A stretch of 31,605 nt of DNA from Herminiimonas sp. (GTDB lineage: Bacteria; Pseudomonadota; Gammaproteobacteria; Burkholderiales; Burkholderiaceae), in contig JACMQD010000153.1 in the NCBI GenBank assembly GCA_014377155.1, forward strand, positions 1-31,605. Reading direction: 5' to 3'. Of the stretch, positions 7,784 to 16,318 are shown piece after piece; the stretch's first letter is position 1, and every line of letters starts with the position of its first letter. The notes below the pieces were generated by a model. That model was given only the letters and a program-made list of their open reading frames with translations. It did not search any database and was not told the DNA's origin. Both the position numbers and the translations under genes were made by a program.

Positions 7784-9828
7784 ATCGTCACCTTCCCAAT
7801 GGGTTGCAGTTCGACCAGACCGCCTAGCTCCTGGAAGGAATACACGTCCAGCCAGTCGAGCCTGGCTTCGATCAGCCGCCGAATGTAGCGGCGCACGTCC
7901 ATGGACGACACGATTGCAGTTGGCCGGTCGGACTGCTCTCCTGCGATTGCGACAATCTGCTGAACGAGCAAAGCGGCAGTATCCGGCGGCAGCGCGAGGT
8001 AATTTCCGGCGGGCGTCTGCTTGATGGATTGCCGGATCAGTTGTTCGACACCGGTATCCAGGAAGATTGCCGCCAGCTTCGACGTTCCGCCCGTGGCTCG
8101 AAACGCCAGGTATTGCCCAAGGTCGCCGCGTACGTGCTCGCACAACAACAACGTGTCTTTTTCCTTGCTGCCCCAGACCGTCAGGCTTTCACAGATCGTG
8201 CGCATGTTGCGAATGGAGATCTGCTCCTCCAGTAACCGCCGTAATACTTCGCCGATACGTTGCAGCGGCATCACCTTCTGCAGTTCGACGACCAGGCCGG
8301 GATATTCCATGGTCAGACCTTCCATCATCCATTGCACTTCCTGGATGCCGATGAAGCGGTGTGCCTTACGTTGCATGGTGGAGACGGCGTGTTGCGCCAG
8401 CAGCGTTTCCGGCGTCAGCAGGAGTGCGCCCTCCACGCGCGACTTTTCGCCGACAGGTAGCCAGAAGGTTTCAGGCTGACCCAATGCGGGACCACCCGGA
8501 ATGCAAAGCGTCCGGTACGCCATTTCGCCGTTTACCAGCAGCAGATGATCTGGCTGGATCACGCCGTCGGCAGAGGGAACGTCATGTACCAGAATGTCGT
8601 AGCACCCATCACCGAGTCCCTCGCTGTACCAGATCGCCAGCCCGGGGAACGGAATACCAAGCGACTCCTGCAGCCGGATGCGCTCGGCCTTGAACGCCGC
8701 ATTCAACGCGGCGATATCGAGAAATTTCTCCAGTTTTGGCGACAGGCGTAGCGCGAGTGGCTGGGTCAGTGGCGGCGCGTGGCGTCCGATGCTGGGATCG
8801 GCGCCATTGCTGCCGGTCCGTTTCAATGCCGAAAGACTTACACCCGAATGGGTGACGGTCTTCATTCGCTTGCGGGTCAACATGACGCCGCCCGCGATCA
8901 GGGCGCCCGCAAGAAAAATGAACTGCATCCAGGGAAATCCCGGTATGAACGCGAAGCCCAGGACCAGCACGCCAGCCATGTACAGCGCATTGGCATTGCG
9001 GCCAAGCTGGGTCATGATTTCCTGACCGACCGAATTCGTCAGGTCATGGTTTTGCTCATCGGCCACGCGCGTGATCATGATGCCTGCTGCCATACAGATC
9101 AGCAGCGACGGTATTTGCGACACCATTGCGTCGCCGATAGAGAGAACCGCAAACCGGTTTGCCGCTTCTGCCGCCGTCATCTCGTGGTACAGGATGCCGA
9201 CGATGACACCGGCCACGATATTGACGACGGTGATCACCAGGCCGGCGATGGAATCGCCCTTGACGAATTTCATCGCGCCATCCATGCCGCCGTGGAGCTG
9301 GCTTTCCATCGCCAGCAGGTTGCGCTTGGCGCGCGCCTCGAATGGCTTGAGCAGTCCGGAACGAAGATCGGCATCGATGCTCATCTGCTTGCCTGGCATC
9401 GCATCGAGCGTAAATCGGGCGCCCACTTCCGCGACCCGCTCCGAGCCCTTGGTAATGACGATGAACTGGACGATCGTGACGATCAGGAACACTACGATAC
9501 CCACCACCAAGTTACCGCCAACCACGAGCTGACCAAAACTTTCGATGACATGCCCGGCATCTGCATGCAGCAGGATCGCCTTGGTCGATGCGATGTTGAG
9601 CGAGAGCCGGAACAGCGTCGTAAACAGCAGGATTGACGGAAACGACGACAAGGCCACGGCCGACGGCATGTACATCGTCACCATCAGCAGCAACAGGCTG
9701 ATTGCAATGTTCAAGGCAAGCAGCGAATCGATCAGGAACGTTGGCAGCGGCACGATCATCAGACTGATGATTGCTACCAAGAGCAGTGCGATCGCAAGGT
9801 CGCTCGAACGTAACGACAGAATCTTCAT
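7780..9828 (-). CDS. sctV: SctV/HrcV major export gate protein
   Basis: SctV is the FlhA/YscV-family inner-membrane protein whose nonameric cytoplasmic ring receives chaperone-effector complexes. The first roughly 330 residues carry the membrane helices, with the FHIPEP-family signature RVAEVGARFTLDAMPGKQMS at 131-150. A large soluble domain fills residues 350-682. Full length (682) is usual for HrcV. The ATG at 9828 overlaps the sctU stop by four bases (ATGA), and its own stop overlaps the sctP start. Nothing is missing or broken. Confidence 0.97.
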   Translation of the reverse strand: MKILSLRSSDLAIALLLVAIISLMIVPLPTFLIDSLLALNIAISLLLLMVTMYMPSAVALSSFPSILLFTTLFRLSLNIASTKAILLHADAGHVIESFGQLVVGGNLVVGIVVFLIVTIVQFIVITKGSERVAEVGARFTLDAMPGKQMSIDADLRSGLLKPFEARAKRNLLAMESQLHGGMDGAMKFVKGDSIAGLVITVVNIVAGVIVGILYHEMTAAEAANRFAVLSIGDAMVSQIPSLLICMAAGIMITRVADEQNHDLTNSVGQEIMTQLGRNANALYMAGVLVLGFAFIPGFPWMQFIFLAGALIAGGVMLTRKRMKTVTHSGVSLSALKRTGSNGADPSIGRHAPPLTQPLALRLSPKLEKFLDIAALNAAFKAERIRLQESLGIPFPGLAIWYSEGLGDGCYDILVHDVPSADGVIQPDHLLLVNGEMAYRTLCIPGGPALGQPETFWLPVGEKSRVEGALLLTPETLLAQHAVSTMQRKAHRFIGIQEVQWMMEGLTMEYPGLVVELQKVMPLQRIGEVLRRLLEEQISIRNMRTICESLTVWGSKEKDTLLLCEHVRGDLGQYLAFRATGGTSKLAAIFLDTGVEQLIRQSIKQTPAGNYLALPPDTAALLVQQIVAIAGEQSDRPTAIVSSMDVRRYIRRLIEARLDWLDVYSFQELGGLVELQPIGKVTM

Positions 9829-10919
9829 GCAACCGACCCGGGGTCAGGTTGCAATGCCGACCGCGCGCCGTCGAGTTTCTCAAGCCTTTTCAGCCACACC
9901 AGTACCGCGGCAACCACGATGTAAAACTCCTTGGGAATCGGGGAATTGACGGCAGTGCGGTACAGCGCCCTCGTCAACGGCGGATTGCTAAAAATCGGGA
10001 TACCCAGCGCAGCCGCCTGCTCCCGGATCACACGAGCATCCTCATCTGCGCCACGGGCAACGACGACTGGAACGTCGTAGATACCAGGTTCGTAGGCAAT
10101 CGCGACGGCGTAGTGCGTCGGATTTGTCAGGATCACTTTCGCATGTTGAACCCCGGGAGATTGGCGTGGGGCATTTTGCGCATTTTCGCGTGCCATCTGC
10201 ATCCGGGCGGACTTGATCATCGGGTCGCCTTCGGACTCCTTGTACTCGCGCTTGACCTCGTCCTTCGACATCCGCTGGCCTTTCATGAACTGCCACCGCT
10301 GGATCGCATAATCCGCGCCTGACATGATCAGAAAGCACAGCAAGGAGAACTGGAGCAGCCGGAAGACCAGATTCCAGGCAACCGTACCAATGACCGCCAC
10401 GGTTTGATATCCCGCGCCGGCAAACAACGTGATCGCGCCACGGATCAGCTGCCAGGCAACCGCGCCGATGATGATTGCGCGAATCATCATCTGCAGCAAT
10501 TCGAGTACTGCCTTGATCGAGAATATTTTCTTGATGCCCTTGACCGGGCTGATGTTCTCAATATTCGGTGTCAGCGGCTTGAAGCTGACCTTGAAGCCGA
10601 CCTGGGCGACCATTCCGATAATCCCGGCGACCCCAGCCACGATCGTGACCGGAATGATCAACCAGAGAGCACTCGTGTAGATGACGCCGATCCTGACCCA
10701 TATTTCCTCGATGCTGAGGTCATTTGTGCCAAAATCGAGACCGAGCCGGATCAGCACGCGGAAATGGTCCAGCAACATTGCGCCCCCGCCCGAAAGCATC
10801 ATCAGCACGGCAGCGAAAATCAGGGCAGAACAGAACTCCTGGCTTTTCGGAAAATTGCCGTCCTCATGCGCCTTTTCAATCTTCCGCTCACTCGGTTCTT
10901 CGGTTTTTTCGTCGGCCAT
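9825..10919 (-). CDS. sctU: SctU/HrcU autoprotease export switch protein
   Basis: SctU is the FlhB/YscU-family membrane protein that cleaves itself in its cytoplasmic domain to change substrate class. The N-terminal ADEKTEEPSERKIEKAHEDG segment is typical, four hydrophobic helices follow, and the autocleavage motif NPTH is at 266-269. The protein is 364 residues long. This is the first gene of operon 2: a GAGG Shine-Dalgarno lies 9 bases before the ATG, and a PIP-box promoter lies about 57-120 bases upstream. The gene order U-V-P-Q-R-S-hpaA-hpaB corresponds to the fused hrpC and hrpD operons of Xanthomonas. Confidence 0.97.
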   Translation of the reverse strand: MADEKTEEPSERKIEKAHEDGNFPKSQEFCSALIFAAVLMMLSGGGAMLLDHFRVLIRLGLDFGTNDLSIEEIWVRIGVIYTSALWLIIPVTIVAGVAGIIGMVAQVGFKVSFKPLTPNIENISPVKGIKKIFSIKAVLELLQMMIRAIIIGAVAWQLIRGAITLFAGAGYQTVAVIGTVAWNLVFRLLQFSLLCFLIMSGADYAIQRWQFMKGQRMSKDEVKREYKESEGDPMIKSARMQMARENAQNAPRQSPGVQHAKVILTNPTHYAVAIAYEPGIYDVPVVVARGADEDARVIREQAAALGIPIFSNPPLTRALYRTAVNSPIPKEFYIVVAAVLVWLKRLEKLDGARSALQPDPGSVA

Positions 10920-10975
10920 GCCCGCAATCCTCGATTTTCTGCAGAAGGACCGGCGTACCCGATCGTTCCGTATTG

Positions 10976-11037
10976 ATCGTAGGGTCGAGCGTCGCGCGAA
11001 TTGCCTCCGAATACGAACACCGTGCGTCTGAGCCGAA
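10976..11037 (-). promoter_or_regulatory. PIP-box (hrpII) promoter of the sctU operon
   Basis: On the minus strand TTCG (11034-11037) is followed by 16 bases, TTCG (11014-11017), 32 bases and the hexamer TACGAT (10976-10981). This matches the HrpX/HrpB-dependent consensus TTCGB-N15-TTCGB-N30-32-YANNNT known from Xanthomonas and Ralstonia. It would start transcription around 10969, about 50 bases before sctU. Binding by the HrpB-like regulator encoded at 27202 is inferred. Confidence 0.85.
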
Positions 11038-11046
11038 GATAGATGT

Positions 11047-11077
11047 CAAAACAAAAACGGTTTGAGCCACTCAAGCC
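11047..11077 (-). terminator. Rho-independent terminator after the GGDEF/EAL gene
   Basis: On the minus strand GGCTTGAG-TGG-CTCAAACC forms an 8-pair stem with one mismatch and a 3-base loop. It is directly followed by GTTTTTGTTTTG. It lies 34 bases after the stop of the GGDEF/EAL gene and just upstream of the sctU PIP box, so it separates the two transcription units. Confidence 0.75.
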
Positions 11078-11110
11078 ACAGCGCAACCGAGCAATCCCGG
11101 CGCGCGCCGA

Positions 11111-13132
11111 TTACATTTTTACCAAGCGGGGAGAAGCGATGTGGAGCGCGGGGACGTAAGGTGGGAGCGCCTTGTCCTGTTCGAGAAGGCGTGTGAAGTC
11201 TGCCGCAGGTAACGGCGGGCTGAAGTGATAGCCCTGAATTTCGTTACAGCCGTTTACCTGGAGAAAAGCGAGTTGGTCAGGTGTCTCCACCCCCTCCGCT
11301 ACCACCCGAAGGCGCAGGTTGTGGGCGAGCGAAATGATGGATTTCACGATGATCGCATCGTCCGGACTCGACGTGATGTCGTTGACGAATGAGCGGTCGA
11401 TCTTCAGGGTATCGATCGGCAGGCGCTTCAAATATGCCAGGCTCGAATACCCCGTACCGAAGTCGTCGACCGCCAGGCTGACCCCGAGGGCCTTGAGATC
11501 GCGCAGCATGCCGATGCCGCGTTCGACGTCCGCCATTACCAGGCTTTCCGTCAATTCAAGCTGGAAATGCGAGGGGGCCAGACCGGTCACCCGCAGTACG
11601 GATGCGATCGTGGTTGCGAGTCGTTCGTCCGCAAACTGGCGCGACGAAATGTTGACCGACATCCGCAGATCCTTGAAACCGAGGTGCTGCCAGGTTTTCA
11701 TCTGGGCGCACGCGGTACGAATGACCCATGCGCCGATCGGAACGATCAGGCCGGTCTCCTCGGCAAGCCCGATGAAATCGGCCGGGGCGATGCGGCCACG
11801 ATCCGGATGTTTCCAGCGAATCAACGCTTCCATACCAACGATGTGGCCAGAGCGCAAATCTACCTGGGGCTGGTAATACAGAATGAATTGCTCCTTCTCT
11901 ATCGCCAGTCGGAGATCTGTTTCGAGCCGGTTGCGTTCGATTGCACGTTGATTCATCGACGGCGTAAAAAAGTGAAAATGGCTGGCACTCTTGGTCTTTG
12001 CCACCCGCATCGCACTGTCGGCATGCTTGATCAAGGTCTCTACCGAACGCCCATCGGTTGGATACACCGATACGCCGACGGAGCAACCGACAAAGAATTT
12101 CTCCGCATCGAGCGCGACTGGCTGCGCGATGGTCGCAATGATATTGGTCACCACCTGCATCAGGGACTTTTCGTGTTGCGGATCTTCCAGCACCAGCAAG
12201 AATTCATTGTCACCGAAGCGCGAGACGGTATCGGTCACTGCAGCACAGGCGCTGACCCGCATCGCCAACGCTTTCAGCACGGCGTCACCGACATCGTGGC
12301 CCATGGTTTCATTGATGATCTTGAAGCGCTCCAGGCCGATGAATAAAATCCAGACAGGTGTCTTTTTTCGAGCCGCGAACTGCAGGGAAATTTCCAGTCT
12401 ATCCCGCAACAGCACACGATTCGCCAAGCCCGTGAGTGCGTCGTAATGCGCGCGATGCTGCAATTGCTCCTGATACGATCGCAGCGCCGTCACGTCGGTC
12501 TGTACTGCCACGAAATGGCTCACGACCCCGTCGGCATTCTCGATTGGCGCGATGTGCATTTCGCTCCAGTACACCGATCCATCCTTGCGCAGGCTCTGAA
12601 GCACGATGTTGCCGCTCTTGCGCCCCGTGAGCAAAGCCCGAAGCGCCGGTATGCCCGTGTCGGCACGGTGGTCGTCATGCAGCATGCAGCAAGGTGTACC
12701 AAGAATCTCGGCGCTTCGATGGCCGGTCATCCGCTCGAATGCAGGGTTGATGTATGAAAGTGGAAAATCCGGCGCGATCGCATCGTAGACGCTGATGGCG
12801 TTGGCGCTCAGCGCAATGGCCCGATCCCGGATCTGCAGTGCCTGCTCAGAGAAATTGCGTGCAGCATGGTCCTGCGCAAGCAACTGCTTGGTCACTTCCA
12901 GTTCCGCTGTTTTTGACGCGATGAGATCGGCGGCGCGCGCCTTGTGTAATGAGAGCAGCTGCAAATACATCGCCACCAGGATCGTGAAGCTGCAGCCAGA
13001 TGCCGCTCCGATCCAGTTCTGATCCAGATTCTCGCCAAATGCGCGCCCGGTCAAAGCCAATCCCGTTACCAGTACCAGCACCGCTGCAGGCGAACAGCTG
13101 GAAAGAAAACGACCCCGGTCTATAAAATTCAT
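11111..13132 (-). CDS. Membrane PAS-GGDEF(degenerate)-EAL cyclic-di-GMP phosphodiesterase
   Basis: This 673-residue protein lies between the sctT and sctU operons. In order it has two hydrophobic segments (about 15-33 and 40-60), a coiled linker (61-100), a PAS/PAC sensor domain (about 105-218), a GGDEF domain (225-390) and an EAL domain (405-650). The GGDEF active site reads GDNEF (307-311), and the usual metal-binding FLDLDRFK segment reads FIGLERFK, so diguanylate cyclase activity is very unlikely. The EAL site is intact: EAL 435-437, ELTES 526-530, DDFGTGYSSL 556-565, K577, EGVET 613-617 and Q633. It should hydrolyse c-di-GMP, perhaps with the degenerate domain as a GTP-sensing regulator. 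GGAG precedes the ATG at 13132. A link to T3SS function is inferred from location only. Confidence 0.9.
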   Translation of the reverse strand: MNFIDRGRFLSSCSPAAVLVLVTGLALTGRAFGENLDQNWIGAASGCSFTILVAMYLQLLSLHKARAADLIASKTAELEVTKQLLAQDHAARNFSEQALQIRDRAIALSANAISVYDAIAPDFPLSYINPAFERMTGHRSAEILGTPCCMLHDDHRADTGIPALRALLTGRKSGNIVLQSLRKDGSVYWSEMHIAPIENADGVVSHFVAVQTDVTALRSYQEQLQHRAHYDALTGLANRVLLRDRLEISLQFAARKKTPVWILFIGLERFKIINETMGHDVGDAVLKALAMRVSACAAVTDTVSRFGDNEFLLVLEDPQHEKSLMQVVTNIIATIAQPVALDAEKFFVGCSVGVSVYPTDGRSVETLIKHADSAMRVAKTKSASHFHFFTPSMNQRAIERNRLETDLRLAIEKEQFILYYQPQVDLRSGHIVGMEALIRWKHPDRGRIAPADFIGLAEETGLIVPIGAWVIRTACAQMKTWQHLGFKDLRMSVNISSRQFADERLATTIASVLRVTGLAPSHFQLELTESLVMADVERGIGMLRDLKALGVSLAVDDFGTGYSSLAYLKRLPIDTLKIDRSFVNDITSSPDDAIIVKSIISLAHNLRLRVVAEGVETPDQLAFLQVNGCNEIQGYHFSPPLPAADFTRLLEQDKALPPYVPALHIASPRLVKM

Positions 13133-13566
13133 GAACAGCGCTCCGCGATTCCTCGGCGTCCGGGCCGGGCAGGAAGTAATCGAGACCTAGCCATCCGCGG
13201 CCGGGCGAAAAAAGCTCCCCGGAAATCATTCTCATGGAAAGCTTTCTCGGGAGATCTGTTTTACTGCACGCCTGAAACGTCAGCCTAGAATGATTAATGC
13301 TAATGAAAAATATTAGTTGAACGTTTCGCCTGTAAATACCCTGGAAAAACGTAACTGAATCGGTCAGCGAGCCAATCAGATGCCGTGATACGCCATCGAG
13401 TCATTGTTCGAAATGCTGTGCGTCGACTGCACCTCGCGCCAGGTATCGGCACAATGCGCAGAGCGAGTATTCGAACGGGTCAGAAAAACGAGCGGTTACC
13501 CAGCAATCTCATCCCGACCGGCAGGCAGGACATGCATGCCAATTTGAGATCTGATTTGCATAACGA
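13133..13566. other. 434-base gap between sctT and the GGDEF/EAL gene
   Basis: I see no gene here. It contains an AT-rich core (about 13285-13340) with a possible minus-strand promoter, and two TTCGAA hexamers at 13407-13412 and 13470-13475. These TTCG units are not spaced as a PIP box. No clear terminator follows sctT, so read-through into the GGDEF/EAL gene is possible. Confidence 0.5.
13310..13336 (-). promoter_or_regulatory. Possible sigma70-type promoter for the GGDEF/EAL gene
   Basis: On the minus strand TTTACA (13331-13336) is followed after 15 bases by TAATAT (13310-13315), in the most AT-rich part of the gap and about 180 bases before the start codon. The 15-base spacer is shorter than the ideal 17, so this is a weak call. 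Confidence 0.3.
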
Positions 13567-14388
13567 TCAGTGCCGCACGCCAGTAATGTTGACCCACGTC
13601 TGAAGCTGCTGCTTCAAATCGATGAGAGAAAGATTGACCGAAAGTTGCGCGATGAACACGGTCAAGGACAGCATGACAACCAGCAGTGCAGTCGCCGATT
13701 TCACAGGCTGTGCGAGCGAATTCGGTTCGAGCTTTCCGGCAGTCTTGGCGATCAGGCCAAAGCCGAGATCGATCAGTACCATCACGACCAGGATCGGTGA
13801 GGCTATCTTGACAATCTGCGTCATGAGCGTATCGGTCTGCAAGATCACGAATCGCTCGAGCATGGCAGTCGGCACCGGCGCGAATGAGCCGACTGGCCAC
13901 CAAATGTAGGTTTCAAACAGTGCATCGAGGAGAAAAAGGAATCCGCCGACCGTGTAAAAGATGGTGATGCAAAGATTGAGCAGCATCGACGAGATCGGTG
14001 TGCTCTGGCTGCTGCTCAGCGGGTTTTGTTGCTGGACGTTGTTGTATCCGGCGACGTTATCGATCATTGCACCGACCCCCTCGGCCGCCCAGAATACGCT
14101 TGCCGCGACATACCCGACCAGCAACCCGATGAACGCCTCCTTCAATGACAGGAAGACGATATCGGCGCCGGTAAAATGATCCAGCATGTCGGCTGGTTGA
14201 CCGGCACCGATGAACAATGCAATCAGGATGACAACGCCACTACGCACCCGCCCCTGGAGCACCTGGGATGTCGTACCCTGGAAAACCGCGAATACGGCGA
14301 ACAGGCGTGCGCTGCACAGTAACGTCGCAAATAGAAGGTGATGAAATGTCTCATGCAGGTCCGCCAGGACGGAAACGGAATTAAGCAC
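13567..14388 (-). CDS. sctT: SctT/HrcT export gate protein
   Basis: This is a FliR/SpaR/SctT-family inner-membrane protein, 273 residues with about six hydrophobic segments. It shows the family-typical central region with EGVGAMIDNVAGYNNVQQQN followed by PLSSSQSTPIS. It completes the SctRST entry pore and corresponds to HrpB8/HrcT, placed after hrpB7 as in Ralstonia and Xanthomonas. A TGA closes the frame upstream, so the GTG at 14388 is the earliest start. It has no strong Shine-Dalgarno but overlaps the stop of a 26-codon ORF by 8 bases, suggesting coupled initiation. Confidence 0.93.
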   Translation of the reverse strand: MLNSVSVLADLHETFHHLLFATLLCSARLFAVFAVFQGTTSQVLQGRVRSGVVILIALFIGAGQPADMLDHFTGADIVFLSLKEAFIGLLVGYVAASVFWAAEGVGAMIDNVAGYNNVQQQNPLSSSQSTPISSMLLNLCITIFYTVGGFLFLLDALFETYIWWPVGSFAPVPTAMLERFVILQTDTLMTQIVKIASPILVVMVLIDLGFGLIAKTAGKLEPNSLAQPVKSATALLVVMLSLTVFIAQLSVNLSLIDLKQQLQTWVNITGVRH

Positions 14389-14461
14389 GGCAAGCTGCCA
14401 CGTCGGGAATCGCCAGCTTCACTGCATTTCGAAGCAATTCGGCGGCGCGATCCTCAGGCAT
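14381..14461 (-). CDS. 26-codon ORF bridging sctO and sctT
   Basis: This ATG-started ORF begins inside the last codons of sctO (ATGCCTGA, 8-base overlap) and ends inside the first codons of sctT (GTGCTTAA, 8-base overlap). It fills the 65-base gap exactly. The predicted peptide is a single amphipathic helix starting MPEDRAAELL and ending in VAACRA. No Shine-Dalgarno precedes it. It could be a coupling cistron that carries ribosomes from sctO to sctT, a genuine small protein, or coincidence. I favour a coupling role. Confidence 0.35.
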   Translation of the reverse strand: MPEDRAAELLRNAVKLAIPDVAACRA

Positions 14462-14987
14462 GGCCGGCCACTGATCGATCTGCGGCGGCCCGAATCTTCT
14501 GGATCAGCTTGCGCGTCACCACCGCCTCTTCGGCTTCCTCGTCCTCCGAGTCCATCTGCGCTACGTCCATGCTGAGCTTGATCAAACGAACCTTTTCTTC
14601 CAACCGTTCACGCTGGCGTGTGTTGGCGCTGCCCGCCGCGCGGGCTTTCTGCAAGACTTGCTCCTGTGCTTTCACGGCACCATCGGCCTCGGCTTTCTTG
14701 GACAGCGAAGTGACGACATCCGCTTCCAGTGCTGACTGGTAGTCCTGCTGGGCAAGATAATCGGCGATCTGGAACCGGTTGCCCGACTGCGTCAACCGGT
14801 TGATGAGCGCGACCTGGGCTGCGACCTTTTCCTGAGCCTTATCCACCTCGCCAGACGCTTCTTCCGCCGCTTCCGCCAGCCGCGACAGCTCCGATTGTGC
14901 TTCGAGGCGCGCCTTGTCGAGGCTTTCCTGGCGGCGCATCCTGATGGTGACAAGCGTCTTGTAGGCGCGCAACTGGATATTTTTCAC
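14454..14987 (-). CDS. sctO: SctO/HrpB7-like stalk protein
   Basis: This 177-residue, strongly charged and almost wholly helical protein has heptad-like patterns of Leu, Ala, Glu and Arg through residues 15-150, as in the coiled-coil stalk proteins YscO/FliJ/HrpB7. It lies directly downstream of the ATPase gene. SctO links the SctN hexamer to SctV and recycles chaperones. It starts at GTG (14987), where GTGA overlaps the sctN stop. Sequence in this family is poorly conserved, so the name relies on position and structure type. Confidence 0.85.
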   Translation of the reverse strand: MKNIQLRAYKTLVTIRMRRQESLDKARLEAQSELSRLAEAAEEASGEVDKAQEKVAAQVALINRLTQSGNRFQIADYLAQQDYQSALEADVVTSLSKKAEADGAVKAQEQVLQKARAAGSANTRQRERLEEKVRLIKLSMDVAQMDSEDEEAEEAVVTRKLIQKIRAAADRSVAGHA

Positions 14988-16318
14988 GATGTCAGATCCT
15001 GCAACATGGCGATGCTTTTTGCATACGGCGTCAGGGTCGTGACAGGTTGAGCGAGAAACTCGCGGATCCGTCCGATACGTTCGATTGCCAGGTCTGCATC
15101 GCAGTCATGGCCTGCCTCGTATTCCCCGGCCTGCAGCAACGTTTCGACTTCATCGTACTTGGCCATCAGCTTGCGCACTTTCCCGGCGCAAGCCTGATGT
15201 CGCTGGTCGACGATGAGCGACATGACACGGCTGAGACTGTCGAGTACATCGATTGCCGGATACTGGTTCTTTGCGGCTATCCGGCGCGACAGCACGATAT
15301 GACCATCCAGCAGGCCGCGCACCTCTTCCGATACCGGGTCGCTGCCTGACTCATCGTCGGCGAGGATGGTGTAGAGCGCCGTGATCGATCCGATCCTGCC
15401 CATTCCGGAGCGTTCGACCAGCCGTGGCAGTTCCGCAAATACTGACGGCGGAAAGCCCCGTCTTGCCGGCGGCTCACCGCTTGCCAGCCCGATTTCCCGC
15501 ATGGCGCGCGCAAATCGCGTCAGCGAATCCATCATCAGCAGCACCTTCAGTCCTTGGTCGCGAAAGTATTCCGCGATCGCGGTACCGGCGTGCGCCGCCT
15601 TTGCGCGCTCGATCGCCGACCGGTCGGAGGTAGCGCAAATCACCACGGCACGCCGCATGCCTTTCTCGCCAAGAATGAGTTCGACGAATTCCCGTACCTC
15701 GCGGCCACGTTCGCCGATCAGCGTGATGACGATGACGTCGCATTGGGCGCCCTGTGCCAGCATGCCCATGAGCGTACTCTTGCCCACGCCAGCGGGCGCA
15801 AAGACCCCGATACGCTGGCCCTCGCCGATGGTCAAAAGGCCATCGATGGCCCGCACCCCGGTCGGGAAGATATTCTTGATCATTTCCCGCTGCATCGGGT
15901 CGGGCGGATCTGCCACCACCGCCCTCAAGGACACGTCCAGCAAGGGGCCCTTGCCATCGATCGGCTCACCCATGGAATCGAGCACGCGCCCGAGCAGAGC
16001 GGTTCCTACCGGCACGGATAGCGAGCGGTTGCAGCGTCTCACGAGCGTCTGCGAGGAAATACCGATCAGACTGCCGAACGGACTGATCACTGCGCCCTGA
16101 CGCGACAGGCCCACCACCTCGGCCCGTTGCAGGATACGGCCGTCCGGTGCCAGCAGTTCGCATAGTTCGCCGAGCGACAGGTCGAGTCCGCTGACACGCA
16201 CCAGCGTACCGGTCACTTCGCTGACCTTGCCCATCCTGGTCTGTGTTTCGGCGTCTGCGAGAATCGCCTCGAGACTGGCGGCGAAGCCGAATGCCTCGCC
16301 TCGTGTATTTGCCATCAT
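14984..16318 (-). CDS. sctN: SctN/HrcN type III secretion ATPase
   Basis: SctN is the FliI/HrcN-family ATPase, 444 residues. The Walker A motif is APAGVGKST at about 175-183 with catalytic K180. GERGREVREF at 202-211 is the family signature, and the Walker B segment VLLMMDSLTRFA ends at 270 with D264. It energises unfolding and chaperone release at the export gate. The first of two tandem ATGs (16318) has GGAG 7 bases upstream, and the gene overlaps the end of sctL. Nothing is unusual. Confidence 0.98.
   Translation of the reverse strand: MMANTRGEAFGFAASLEAILADAETQTRMGKVSEVTGTLVRVSGLDLSLGELCELLAPDGRILQRAEVVGLSRQGAVISPFGSLIGISSQTLVRRCNRSLSVPVGTALLGRVLDSMGEPIDGKGPLLDVSLRAVVADPPDPMQREMIKNIFPTGVRAIDGLLTIGEGQRIGVFAPAGVGKSTLMGMLAQGAQCDVIVITLIGERGREVREFVELILGEKGMRRAVVICATSDRSAIERAKAAHAGTAIAEYFRDQGLKVLLMMDSLTRFARAMREIGLASGEPPARRGFPPSVFAELPRLVERSGMGRIGSITALYTILADDESGSDPVSEEVRGLLDGHIVLSRRIAAKNQYPAIDVLDSLSRVMSLIVDQRHQACAGKVRKLMAKYDEVETLLQAGEYEAGHDCDADLAIERIGRIREFLAQPVTTLTPYAKSIAMLQDLTS

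Noticed and set aside
7784..8143. Upstream extension of the sctP frame.
   Set aside because: It lies entirely inside sctV, is Arg-rich as out-of-frame translation tends to be, and the GTG overlapping the sctV stop is a better start.
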